Source: Phytophthora sp. 'mugwort'
Taxonomy: Eukaryota; Oomycota; Peronosporomycetes; Peronosporales; Peronosporaceae
DNA length: 64,000 nucleotides
Assembly (NCBI GenBank): GCA_033558025.1
Contig: JAUCEF010000017.1
Location: forward strand, 2,480,001-2,544,000
Direction: 5' to 3'
Shown: piece after piece, positions 11,354 through 21,753 of the stretch
Layout: each line of letters begins with the position of its first letter
How positions within the stretch are numbered: the first letter of the stretch is position 1
Program-made: the position numbers and the translations under genes
The notes under the pieces: model-generated
Told to the model about the DNA's origin: nothing
The model's input: only the letters and a program-made list of their open reading frames with translations
Databases searched by the model: none

Positions 11354-12518
11354 TTACCTACCAAAATTGTCTGCAATATCGTTTCTATTTGCAATGCCTT
11401 GAGCATGAGATATTGGGAGCTCGGGGTCTGATGCGTCTTCGTGAACAACCCGAGGCGCCCTAACTAGTAGCGGATCACGTCCGCCCACGCTCTGCGAGTC
11501 CTTCACTAAGATGAGTAGATTGTGAACACAACACTAGCAACGATTACTTGGCAAACACCTCGCGATGTTTTCTGTTGCAGCTTTGATAGCAGAATGCGAA
11601 AACGATTCTTGATCCTCCCAAATGCGCATTCGACAGCTATCCGTGTGCGAAAATGCGCGATATTGTAGACACGCTTCCTTCGGTCTGTAACGGCTTCTGC
11701 CTACGAGAAAGGAGTGAGCAGGTGGTTCCAGAGCTTGTAACCAGCGTCGCCGAGTATATGCCTTCCTGCGGGGATGTACATGGAGAGTCTATAGAGAAAA
11801 TAAAATAATAATGCGTAAATGTTTAGAATGCAACTACAAATGATTGTCATAACGAAAGCAGCACTTACCGCTTCTTGACTGCTGAGCCGTCCCATAGTGA
11901 TTGATCATTTTTTGATCCAGTGCGTTGGAGAGCGATCTGAACGCACCCACGTGGTCGACGATGGCTTGGATATTGACAGGCGGGAAGTGTTCCGACAGTA
12001 TCAGCCATCAAAGTCTTTGGATCGCTGAATCGGCGACGTTAGGAAAACGGCAAACCCTGTCTCTACTTTCTCTAGCTCTTGACCACTCGGCATGCGTATG
12101 TAATGAGCAGTCATACTACGTAGCACATCTAGCAAATCGTTAATGTAAACTACAGCCCGAGTGTGGAAGATGTCAAGTGTCGTCCTCGCCTGATTTATCT
12201 GACCCCCTGCGCCAGATAGAGCATGACGAGGGCGCCACGCTTGGTGAACTTGTGCTTGACATTGGTTGCTGACTTGCGGGGGCATGCTGCGTATACAACG
12301 CGACAGATTAGCAAGAAGGAGCCTTTGTCACACCGTTTCTTACGAAACCAATCGGTTCCCTTGGCTTCGAGCGCCTGATCGAACGTTGTGCAGCTGAACT
12401 TAGAGACACAACAGCGTTCGCTGCCATGCTCTCGCTTGTCTGCTGCGGCTACGGTCGCTGCCGTCGTGCATGCACTCGCGACCACGGCGCACATTACTGC
12501 TGCCGTTCTTCTGTCCAT
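11354..12518 (-). pseudogene. Harbinger 2 DDE transposase, broken
   Basis: The N-terminus (12518 down) aligns with that of element 1 (WFRKKRCDKGSF, then KFTKRGALVMLYLAQG). A middle block has YIRMPSGQELEKVETGF. The second catalytic Asp is in HILGDAGYKLWNHLLTPF (about 11700-11770). The catalytic Glu region reads FRTRIAVECAFGRIKNRFRI near 11590-11650. A tail with VHNLLILVKD leads to a stop at 11354-11356, 22 bp from the convergent Myb-like stop. Frameshifts and a likely retained intron (around 11790-11880) separate the blocks. Confidence 0.75.
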
Positions 12519-12719
12519 TTCGCGAGTAGATTAGACGAATGAACCACTGGTCCAGAACAAAGTAGCCTGCTTTAGAAAAAGTAGTTCTGGTGTTCTAAAA
12601 ACGGTTGTCTCAGAACACAACATGCTATAGTATGCCATTTCTATTGTGACCAATGACGAAACGTTATGATGCTCTTTGTTCAGAACAGAACAAATTCTGG
12701 TACTTGGACCAGGGCCTAA

Positions 12720-12989
12720 GTTCATCGTATAGACGAGGAGATGGTCGGGTGATGACCGGAGCGACGTCCCTGGGGGCTTCTGTAGCGGTGCTCGATAGAA
12801 TGAAGCTGATACTGGTGCTCGTCGCCGAGTGCAACGATAGCAGCCGCTCTCGAGTCATGGCCTTGACCCTGCGTGTCGGCCTGGGATCATGTACCGCTGA
12901 GGTTTCGAACGTCCTCGCCAACATACTTTCGGCCGAACACAACACCAAAACAGCCGAAAGCAACGCCCCGACCTAGCGCTCGCGCCGTA
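12720..12989. other. No gene recognised
   Basis: A short stretch between Harbinger 2 and the MULE remnant. Both strands carry a roughly 100-codon open frame over the same bases, but neither looks like a protein family. Confidence 0.35.
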
Positions 12990-14232
12990 ATGTTACATCT
13001 AGCTTGATCGCCGCGTTGAATGTCTGGCATAGGTTATTCGTCTTTGCAAACCCAGTCGGTGTGTGAAACTACTGCCATCTCCAAACCGAGGATCCAACCA
13101 CGTCTTGGGAAAGTATGTCGTGAACGAGCTAGTTCGGGTACACCAGCCCACTTCTGCAGGGCAGCGTCCAGCTTTGTGTGAAAGATCAGCTCACTTGTAT
13201 AGAAATGAAGTTCGAGGATGTCCGCCATGACTGTCTTGGCAGTATCTTGGTGAACCGAGCAAGCGAGTTTTCTCAAAACGCTTCTTGCCAACTTGTAAGT
13301 AGCACATCAGAAACACAAGTTGGTTGTCTGGTGCAAATACTTCTTGCACAGCATTCCGCTGGGCTGCGTCCGCATCACCCTTGATGTATCGCACACGCAA
13401 GGGTTTTCCAGTGACAACCCCATACACCCGCGTAAGAAGAGCGAAATACCTTCGCGGACTGTTGCTGCTGCTGCAGTTGGGACACAATAAAAATCCCAAG
13501 CAGTTGGAAGCTCCTCGCATGATTTGATATTGCCACAACCCCGACAGGATACGCCACCTGCGACGTCGCATCAACGTGAAGTACATATGATCATGTGGTT
13601 ACGGTCGGCCCTGCGGAGCAGCTTATTCGAGCTGACACCAACGATGAAGGGGTCGCGGTCACTACCATTCCCAGTCACGGCGCTTCCCTCGTCGTCAGAC
13701 CTCGACGTGAAGGTAAACGCAACCGCTTCTTCCTCTTCTCCAGTGAAGGCCGACTCTTTAATTTCCCTCTGCACCGCGGCAACGACGTCACTTCCTCCAA
13801 GTTCCCAGGTGGCGTAGTGGTAAGCGAAGCGCTACACAGTACTAAGATATGGCGCTATCGTCTTGATGAGGTCAAAGCGCTGAAGAAGCCCCCCCCCTCC
13901 CCTAATGCCGGACAGCTTCCTTCATCGCGGGCGCCAAAACGGGGCGGCGAGGTGCACGAGCCGGTGTCAAATGGGTGTATGCCCCTGATCGTCACAAGAC
14001 AACTGTGCTGGCACGTCAGGACTCGCGCTCGCATGGACACTTGACGCCGATTGGCACAACGACACATGCTTTACAGACGCAACGCAATTGCTGTACTCGC
14101 ATGTGATGATGAGCTGAAGCCACACAAACGTAGCACGGCACGAGATCCCTACCGCGATCCGGTACTTCTTGAACATAGCCGTGAGATCGTCGGTATCTTG
14201 CTGAGGCATCGCTGACGCGATAAGCTGCCAAG
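12990..14232 (-). pseudogene. MULE (Mutator-like) transposase remnant
   Basis: Read from 14.23 kb leftwards: a degenerate N-terminal Cys/His-rich block (YRIAVGRDLVPCYVC), then DRDPFIVGVSSNKLLRRADR, then the first catalytic Asp in LHVDATSQVAYPVGVVAIS, then RSFQLLGIFIVSQ, then KPLRVRYIKGDADAAQRNA with the second acidic site, and LMCYLQV (family form LMCFxHV). It ends in VMADILELHF and QKWAGVPELA. At least four frameshifts break it, one in a 9-C run at 13889-13897. Long terminal inverted repeats were not found. Confidence 0.7.
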
Positions 14233-14990
14233 AGAGGCTGGAGCGGCCAGCGAGGCCGGAATTCATCTTGCAGTGGTGGTTAGTGGTGATGCGGCTGTTC
14301 GTAGCGAGTAGGTTCGAGACTAAGTGGCTAAGGCGTGTGTGGTGGGCGTGGGAGAGGTAGTTATCCTGTGCCATTTCGATTGGTTAAAATTTTATCAGCT
14401 CAAGTGTGGAGCACTTGTTGCCACTCGTAAGTGCGACTGGGCCAAAATGGATGGAGTGCATCAATTCCACAGTGTACGAGATGCTTTCACGGTGCACGCA
14501 GTTTAGGTGTTTTGTGTAGATTTGCTTGTGTAGATAGTAATCCCTCCTTTGTGAGTCTCGTAATCGAGAAAGAGGCTGCCAAAAAGGATGCAAGTCGGCC
14601 GGCACCGAGCCGAAAGGACGTTTTACATCTTCAACATATCAGACAAGAGCGAACCAACAGAACTAGGAATGCATGTTAACGGCTAACAGCAAGCATGAGT
14701 TAGCAGTAGCGGTTGAGCGAGCACGCTCAGTCCGGAAAATAAAAAGAAATAAAGTCGACTGCTATTCTGGCCAAGCAGACGTAGGTGACCAGCACCGTAA
14801 CGACAAAGCCCAAAACTTTTCTGCCTAAGTGCTTCCAGATCCATCTTCCAGCCCACACGTGAGCAGGAACATTTCAACATAGTAGAACTTGTTGCCGGTC
14901 CAAGGCCGAAGTACAGCGCGAGAGTGTTGAGAAGCGGCACTGCGCTGTGTGGCAGTAGCTGGAGGGTAATCTCCGCAGCACGAGCACCAA
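14233..14990. other. Probable 5' leader or LTR of the gypsy element that follows; not resolved
   Basis: No gene is recognised between the MULE remnant and the gag ORF. An LTR and primer-binding site should lie here if the gypsy element is complete, but I could not find a TGG-type site or a matching downstream LTR. Confidence 0.3.
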
Positions 14991-15828
14991 ATGATCGACC
15001 GGCTAGAAACATTGGTGGACGAGACGCACGATGATATTAAGGCTTTCAGATCCAATAATAACGCGACGATCGACAACGTGAGCACCGGAATTAGTGCAGA
15101 TATTACCGCTTTGAATGACACGGTGGCTAATCTGGTGCAAGGGATAGCAAATATGACTAAGTGTCTAAACCAAATGCAGCAAGTTGCTCAAGATGCACAG
15201 CGCTTGTCTCAAGCAGAGAACCCAGCATCTCTTGGTGTTCAGGCTCCGGTACTAAACAAAATGCTTCTGGGATATCCCCAGCAATGTTGGCTATGGTGCA
15301 CCCTGGTCCCGCCGGAAACATGCAAACTAATGTTGCTGGAATGTGGTGTAGGACGTCTCAAGGATTAAGTTTGCGGGAAATGGAGGTAAAACCGCCTGTT
15401 TACGTTGAAGATATCGATGAAGTCAAACCGAACAGCCTCGTGTTCCAATTTTGAATCGATACCGGCAAAAGGGATACGATTTGCTACAGAACGACAACTA
15501 ACTGGCCTTGGAGCTGAGTCAGTGCGTACAAAAAAGGCGCTGGTTTGGTATGAGCGCTACGTTACTAATGAATCGTCGGTCAAGTTTTGGACATCCATGA
15601 AGTTGGAAATGACCATCGAGTTCATGGATCTCAACTTCCAGGAGAAGGTTCGGAACAGATTGCTTACCATAAAGCAAACGGGCTGCTATACTGGATACTT
15701 GGGCAAGTTGAGAGAGTTTAACCGCATAGTCCAAGTTGATCCACTGACAGCGATGAACTTGTTTCTGAACGGGTTGTCAGATGTGATAATGAAACATGAA
15801 ATACTGAGGACGAAACCTAGCGACTTAA
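14991..15828 (+). pseudogene. gag of gypsy element C, 5' part
   Basis: The gag polyprotein forms the virus-like particle of the retrotransposon. The first block (14991-15368) is helical with coiled-coil character (IDRLETLVDETHDD). After a frame break the second block (15405 on) matches the retrotransposon gag domain: ALVWYERYV, FQEKVRNRLLTIKQTG, MNLFLNGLSDVIMKHEIL. It ends in LRTKPSDL, where the conserved gag motif continues only beyond the piggyBac (next residues SAAIGDRLF, read from 19512). Confidence 0.75.
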
Positions 15829-18800
15829 CCCTTGTAAGGCGGTATTCTGTATTATACAGAATATGGGATCTCGCAGGACATAATATTCAGGTGTCTTGCC
15901 AGCACACAAAAATGCCGCATATAGTGTTTTGTATAGACACAGGTTAGGGTTTCCACCATGGCGGATTCATGAGGGGAAATAGACAGCGGATTTCAGGTGC
16001 TATGAGAAAATACGATATAAACCTGAGAGAGGTCTGTGGTTCACCCCCTCACCACCGTTCATTTTGGAAACTAGAAAACGATGAACGTACCAGTCGAGAA
16101 GCCTTTTGCACAATTCTGGCGCGAGCTGAGGGCTGCAGGGTGGAAGGCCCGCTTGCCTGCTGGAATGTGACGCCATCATCGCTACGTGACTCCAGGCGTG
16201 AAAGGGCGGCTTAACGCGTCGCTTTAAGGCATAGACTTCTTTGTTGATACGTTGATCACGTGAACGCTTAGTTTGCCACTCTACCTACAATGATGTGCTA
16301 TTCAAGGGAAGAAGAAGTGATGTCACTTGACGCAAGGTCGGCTTGCTCGAGATTTCCAGCCTGCCGCGCGCCCCCCCCCCCCCTCCCTCAACCGCTGTGG
16401 CTGCTCCCACCAGGGAGCCCGCTGTCTCCGATATACCCGCTGCCCATGAGACGCCCACGGCTGATATGCCCGACGATGAGACGCCCATGACCGAGATGCC
16501 CACGATCGAGGCTCCCGACGTTGACATGTCCAACGCCGACATGCCGGAGGCGGACACATCCGGCGACGAGGCGCCGGAAGCGCGATGCCCTCCACCGTCG
16601 CCCGCCATTGCATCAGAGGAAGAAAAGAAGGAGGAGTTTGACGATCGCACCGACGAAAAAAGAACAGTTGAGTCGGAACTCGATGGATTTGATTGCGATC
16701 AATTCATTGACGCCATGCGCGCTGAACAATTATTCAACCCTGTTAGCGCAGATGACGTGAATCTCAGTGGGCATACATTTAAAGCTGATGGTGAAGATGA
16801 GTCGGTGACCGATGCGGTGGAAGAACCCCTGGTTCTGGTGGATTCCTACGAGAGTGAAGTGCAGTCGGATAGCGACATTGAGGATGAGTTCAATCTACTT
16901 GCGCAAGACGACGATGCGATGCGCGAGATGGGAGCGTCTGGGTGAACTTTGTACGACGAGCACCATTCTAGTAATCTGTACAATACGGAATAGATGTGGT
17001 TGTCCTCCAGCAATTCGGTAGTATTTAGTGTCATTGTGCTGAATGAAAGCGCTTATGCTGACGGTGTCTCATATTATTCTGTATGATTCTGAATTTAGGC
17101 AACCCACAACTTGACATCTGTACGACGGAGATTACGGTCCTACCCAATCTGCAGCGGCGTATGCCACTCGCCTCTGGGTATGTTCTTTTACTTTCTTCCG
17201 AAGAAGTTATGGTTATGAATCACCGACGCGACAGAGACATATCGCTTGGAATGCATCTCAAGTGACGCGGAGAAACAACATGTCAGGCAGCTTGATGTCC
17301 AGCGAAGGACCCACGCAAACGGTGCAACCGCTAGAGGAGTTGGTGGCGAAGCTGACGAAGCCCGAACCGATCAAAGCTCACGAAAATTTTCACGTCGTGG
17401 GGCTTCTGATAACTAGTTCGCTTTACAGCACACAGATGGTCTGGACAAACACTAGCAAACCGATGAAGACGGTGCGTTCCCGCTCGGAACCTTCAATCCG
17501 TTCATGACACGTGATCAGTTCAAAACAATCACGAGGTATCTTCATTTTGAGTGCAATTTATATATATATTATATGATGTCGGTGAATCAACGGAAGCCAA
17601 GCGTGGAAGGTGCGACCCGTGCGCCAGGCTCTGGAGAAGACATTTTGTAGGGGTATCGTCTGGGACCACTCATCAGTGTCGACGAGGGCACGATTCCAAA
17701 CCGGAGCAAGTTCAATCCCATTCGAGTGCATAACAAGGCTAAGCCGCACAAGTACGGCACAAAGGTGTTCATGACTTGCTGTGCGGATTCCGGATACTGC
17801 TCCAGGTAATCCTCGTTATTCTAGATGCTACACAATACGCTTTCTGTTCTGCTTTGTAGTGACTGACATATGATGTATCATGTTCTGTAACCAACAGAAT
17901 CTAAGCGTCTTTGGGCGCGTCGGACGAGTCAAAGAAAGCACAGACGGCCACACAACGGAAGGAAACGAAGAAGAGAGCAAAAGGTGTCGCCCAGAAAGCT
18001 ATTATCCGCAACGTATCCAAGGCGCTTTTTGGACAGCCAGGCAAGTGACTCATCATTGCCGACAACTTTTACACTTCGTGCGCTCTGTCGCTGAAGATGC
18101 TGGACCTGGTCTTCTACTATATTGGAACACATCGCAATGACCGTCTCGACTGGCCTACAAACTTCGAGTTCAAGCAGAAAAAGCGGCCAAAACGCATGGC
18201 GCATGGTTCGTACCGTATTCCTCAGTGCAAGACTTACCGTCATTAATTGCAGTCTCATGAACGAGCTAAGCCATTGAGCATGATTGCCACTGGCTGCGCA
18301 ACAACGCCAGGTGCCTTCAGCAGAAAGGAAAAGGGATCCGTGGTGCCGCAAGTGGTACCGGGCCCTCAATTAGTGGCAGATTACCATGGAGGTATGGGAG
18401 GCGTTGCCCAACACGACCAGCTTCGCCTACAGTGGTACTCCATCCAGCGCTGTGTAGCCTTCAAGAAATATTATCGACAGATCTTCTTCGGCTTTGTCGA
18501 CATGGCCATAGTCAACGGCTTCATCATCCACGAGCTAAGGAAGGCCACGATATACCCACACATGAGGATTATATGCGTCAGCTGCACGTCAAGCTACTGG
18601 GGATTACTGGCGCAAGCTTGCGCAGCCACATGAGCGCCGAAGACTGGGCCTCGGCTCCAATTCCTACCGGTGAGCACAAGCTACAAAACCAAGAGAACTA
18701 CTGATGCTCGAATGGACAGCGCAACCGTCGCCAGCATCTCTGCAAGGTGTCATGCCAAATCTGGTCGCACGTGGACTTGTTGCCGATTTCTTGACGGCGG

Positions 18801-19511
18801 GCGCAATTGCAGAGCGGTACGTAGCCACCATGATATTCCGTGCAGGTCTGGCAGTAATAGTTGGTTTCGAAGCCCTTTGTTTTCGACGGCGCTATTTAAA
18901 CTGCACCGCCATTCCCGCACACCTGAAGAAGCGCATCCGATTCCGCAAGCGCAAACACGTAGAAGCGGAAGATGAATAGAAAGAAGGTTAGCGCAGTCGG
19001 CGTCGGCTTCTTACGTAACACATAAAATCTTACTTCATCCCTTCGATTGGTGGCAAACACGGCCTGGCCCAGGTCCACCAACCTTTCGGCCAAGTTTTTG
19101 CCTAGTTCTTCTTTTACTTCCGTCTAGTCTAGAACTGGCCGAAACGTTGGTGTGCAAATGCGCGGCAGCTGACATGTAGCTTTTGGTGCGCTCAGACCAG
19201 TGCCAGCCATTTAGCGCGAAGTAGAGTAGCAATCAGATTGAGGGACTACTAGTATGTAGAGATTCGGCGACAAGAGCACATCATTTTTGATCATCGGCTA
19301 GCCAATCAAGTCGCGAGAAATAGCCATCCGAGACTGGTATCGCAACGTTTTTAACAGGAAAGCGCTAATATATGTACTAATTCGCAGCGTTTACTTGCAT
19401 TACCATTGCGAACGGCTTGCAACAGCATAACTGTTGAGGGTTTTCATGTATACTTTAATTAAGATAGCAACCATTCTGTATAATACAAAATAGATTTTCG
19501 CTCTAAGAGGG
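15829..19511 (+). mobile_element. piggyBac element 1, full length, TTAA target duplication
   Basis: Both ends are preserved. The left end is TTAA (15825-15828) then CCCTTGTAAGG. The right end, read on minus, is TTAA (19512-19515) then CCCTCTTAGAGCG. Each end also carries an inner near-palindromic block (ATTCTGTATTATACAGAAT on the left; the same with small changes on the right, about 19478-19500). TTAA duplication and CCC-starting termini are the hallmark of piggyBac. The element is 3,683 bp and contains one decayed transposase gene on the plus strand. Confidence 0.92.
16081..18985 (+). pseudogene. piggyBac element 1 transposase, broken
   Basis: A DDD transposase (DDE_Tnp_1_7). The ATG at 16081 opens an N-terminal block typical of this group (FAQFWRELRAAGWKARLPAG, RYVTPGVKG, GIDFFVD). 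An acidic region with repeated DMP/ETP motifs follows (16440-16600), entered through a frameshift at a 13-C run (16371-16383). The catalytic core is in pieces: FNPFMTRDQFKTITRYLHFE (17470-17560), DEGTIPNRSKFNPIRV (about 17680), ADNFYTSCALSL (about 18060), then VADYHGGMGGVAQHDQLRLQ (18380-18430) and YYRQIFFGFVDMAIVNGFII. The usual Asp of GGVD is Ala here. A degenerate Cys-rich tail (RRQHLCKVSCQ) follows. Confidence 0.85.
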
Positions 19512-19515
19512 TTAA

Positions 19516-20920
19516 GCGCTGCCATTGGCGATAGATTGTTTTTAATGGGAGCTGGAGGAAAAGTAAAAAAAAACTAGAGCAAATCAAAAGGCAAGAGCGA
19601 TGGTGGGAATTTTCGCCAGTTTTTCAAGCCAAGCTCGCGTAACTTGCAGCTCGCAGCTCAAAACTGTTACCCGACGAAGGAACAGTACGGTGAATGCCGA
19701 CGAGAACAGCCGTTTTTGCGGCCGTAAACCCCACCGACTAGAAGATGGCTGTTTTAAGCACTCCGAAAAGCGCAATAAATCTAACAATACGAGAATTATT
19801 TTGCGATGCTGGAGCGAATGATGGTGAACGACAACCGGATTCATCATGACAGTGAGACTTTAAGCGAGTAAGTCTGATCGATGTTGAACGATTGAGTGGA
19901 CAAACTCGCAAGCTCAGTATACTAAAGTGTCGGAGTAAGCGTTGCGTGGCCTTGAGGGGAAAAGGTAGCGAATTTGACGCAACTTCTAGATGTAATGACC
20001 AAAACCTCAATGGCCAGGGAAATCATGAAGGTCAGCATGAAGAATATGAAAACAAGAAAAATAAATCGCGTTGTGTACGAGCGTGGCGAATGGAGCAAAG
20101 TCAAGTGGGTATCTCGACAGTGGTAAGCGTTCGGGTTCGTTGGATTCTCTGAAACCACTATCAAGCGACTACTACTACTTATCGCATACAACTAGCAAGG
20201 CGCAGCGCAGACCTGAAGAACTGATTAATACCAACTCTAACTTCGTTAATAGCAGTGTTACGAATAATGCTGTTAGCCCCGAATTTTGCTGCAAAAATAA
20301 ATGGGAAGAGAACATTGTTGACTATGAGTTACCATTCTTATCACTTTGGAATGAAGGTGCAGCGAAGGACAGTACAACTGCATCTTTCCATTGGCGAGTT
20401 TGGACCGTGCTCTCGTCCTAAATGTGCCAGAGAATCAAGATATTCTACTTGGTATGCCATACAGTTAATCGCGACATGGACTGGATTAAAGAGAAAATAT
20501 AGCCGGGAGTTGCGGTTAATGCAGCGCCGTGTAGTAAAAATACGACAGAACCCAAGACAAACAAAAAGCCGTGCACTACAATGATGCCATCTCAACCAGC
20601 CCTAAAAGTAGGTGGTAAACGAGTATCGGTAAGCGGGACCTATCCAGCTCATGTAGCCGGTATTTTATCCATGGGTACTTAGTGACAAATTCCAAACCAA
20701 ATACATCACCAACAAGCAATTCAAGCGACTACTAAGCAAACCACACGAGATTGACAATGTTTTTGTACTTCGGCCGGTTACTGAAAAGGAGCAGACAAAG
20801 CAGAATAAAGCGCTAGCATGTGCAGAAGAATTCGTTGGCCAGCCTGTATATCCTGCCCTGACGCGCCACAAGGCGGTTTTCAGACAGACGTTGCCGCGTC
20901 AGTTACCGCCAGGAAGCCAT
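19516..20920 (+). pseudogene. gypsy element C, gag end, protease and RT start
   Basis: After the piggyBac the gag frame continues for about 20 codons and then breaks. A zinc-knuckle-like stretch (RFCGRKPHRLEDGCFK, about 19710-19770) follows. The protease region is badly frameshifted, but its end is recognisable as DILLGMPY (about 20435-20460), followed by DWIK-like residues. The linker to RT reads RLLSKPHEIDNVFVLRPV and KAVFRQTLPRQLPPGSHG (20720-20925). RT catalytic motifs, RNase H and integrase are missing; LINE sequence starts instead. Confidence 0.6.
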
Positions 20921-20924
20921 GGTG

Positions 20925-21753
20925 CTCAAGGGCCTGCCTGCAGATCAGTGCGTGGCGTAGCATGGCTGGACGTTGGTGAAGGTGGTGTTTATCCAGGGCC
21001 AGAACCACGAGTTCTAGCATGTGCTTCACAAGCTTCCAGCCATTGCACGGAAGCCTCATACGCCGCTCAACATCGCTGAAGAGCCGAAGTGGTCGTAGCT
21101 ATGGCAACGCGACAGTGCACTTAATCGTGATTCGCTCCCAGTGCAGATGGACATCAAGTTCCTGCTCCAGCCCAACGGCTTGAGCACGCGCAACAAGTAC
21201 AGCCATCAGACGTCAGACGTGCAATGCGTCCACCATGCCTGCGATGCCGTCGAAAACGCCGAGCAGTGTTCTCAATGCCCAGTCCACGTGCGATAGAAAT
21301 ATAGGGAGATGTGTGCCCCGAATAGCCAATACACGATCCCACGTGGCACGGACAGAAGTTCACTGTCTCAGTATCGAAAGTACGATGACAGTTATTTTAG
21401 AATCATCTCTCTTCTTGTCTTGCCCCGTAGCGCAGACTGCTTGGGATTTCTTCTTGTCCGAGTATCGGAAGACGCTGCCGATTCCAATGACATGGGCCGG
21501 TCGTGTATCTTCAGTGATTTTTACCCCATCCCCCATTCCAGCCTGGTGCCCACAACAGCTTCGTGTCTTCAACGTGTTGCGATGCAGCGTGTTATACATG
21601 CTGTGGCTCCACCACAATGACTGCATGATGAACGGGTCGGCGACCAACTCGGAATTAGTCCTCCAGCTGGCCCAGCATACATCCAACGCCATCTTCAACG
21701 CATGTGCGCATCCGCGAACTGTTCCTCTGCCGCAGATAGCTTCACACGCCTGA
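20925..21753 (+). pseudogene. LINE-type retrotransposon, 3' end of ORF2
   Basis: The C-terminal zinc-binding region of a non-LTR reverse transcriptase polyprotein. Recognisable parts are LPVQMDIKFLLQPNGLSTRN, a Cys/His cluster (CVHHACDAVENAEQCSQC), then CPVAQTAWDFFLSEYRKTL, and a long open tail VLRCSVLYMLWLHHNDCM to the stop at 21751-21753. The RT core is absent, as expected for a 5'-truncated LINE copy. The join to gypsy sequence at about 20920 marks the probable insertion point. I could not identify the poly(A) or target duplication. Confidence 0.6.

Larger units (their letters stand above)
10306..12716. mobile_element. PIF/Harbinger element 2 with TIRs and TAA flanks
   Basis: The right end (up to 12716), read on minus, begins GGCCCTGGTCCAAGT and is followed outside by TAA (12717-12719). 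The left end carries GGCCCTAGTCCAAGT, preceded by a second AAGGCCC unit, so that TAA-GGCCC stands at 10303-10310. A 7-bp duplication at the left terminus explains this best. Inside are the same two convergent genes as in element 1. The TIR starts (GGCCCT) match element 1 but the internal TIR sequence differs, so this is a related but separate family. Confidence 0.8.
14991..20920 (+). mobile_element. Ty3/gypsy element C, split by a piggyBac insertion
   Basis: A gag ORF (14991-15828) stops being gag-like exactly at a TTAA. The frame resumes as gag at the TTAA at 19512-19515, after a 3.7-kb piggyBac. Downstream come a zinc-knuckle-like stretch, an aspartic protease end (DILLGMPY) and the start of reverse transcriptase. 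The element is then cut off by a LINE fragment at about 20920. No LTR is identified for it in this window. Confidence 0.75.

Noticed and set aside
16285..16650. Minus-strand frame with repeated SASGMSALDMS motifs
   Set aside because: Antisense of the acidic DMP/ETP repeat region in the piggyBac transposase.
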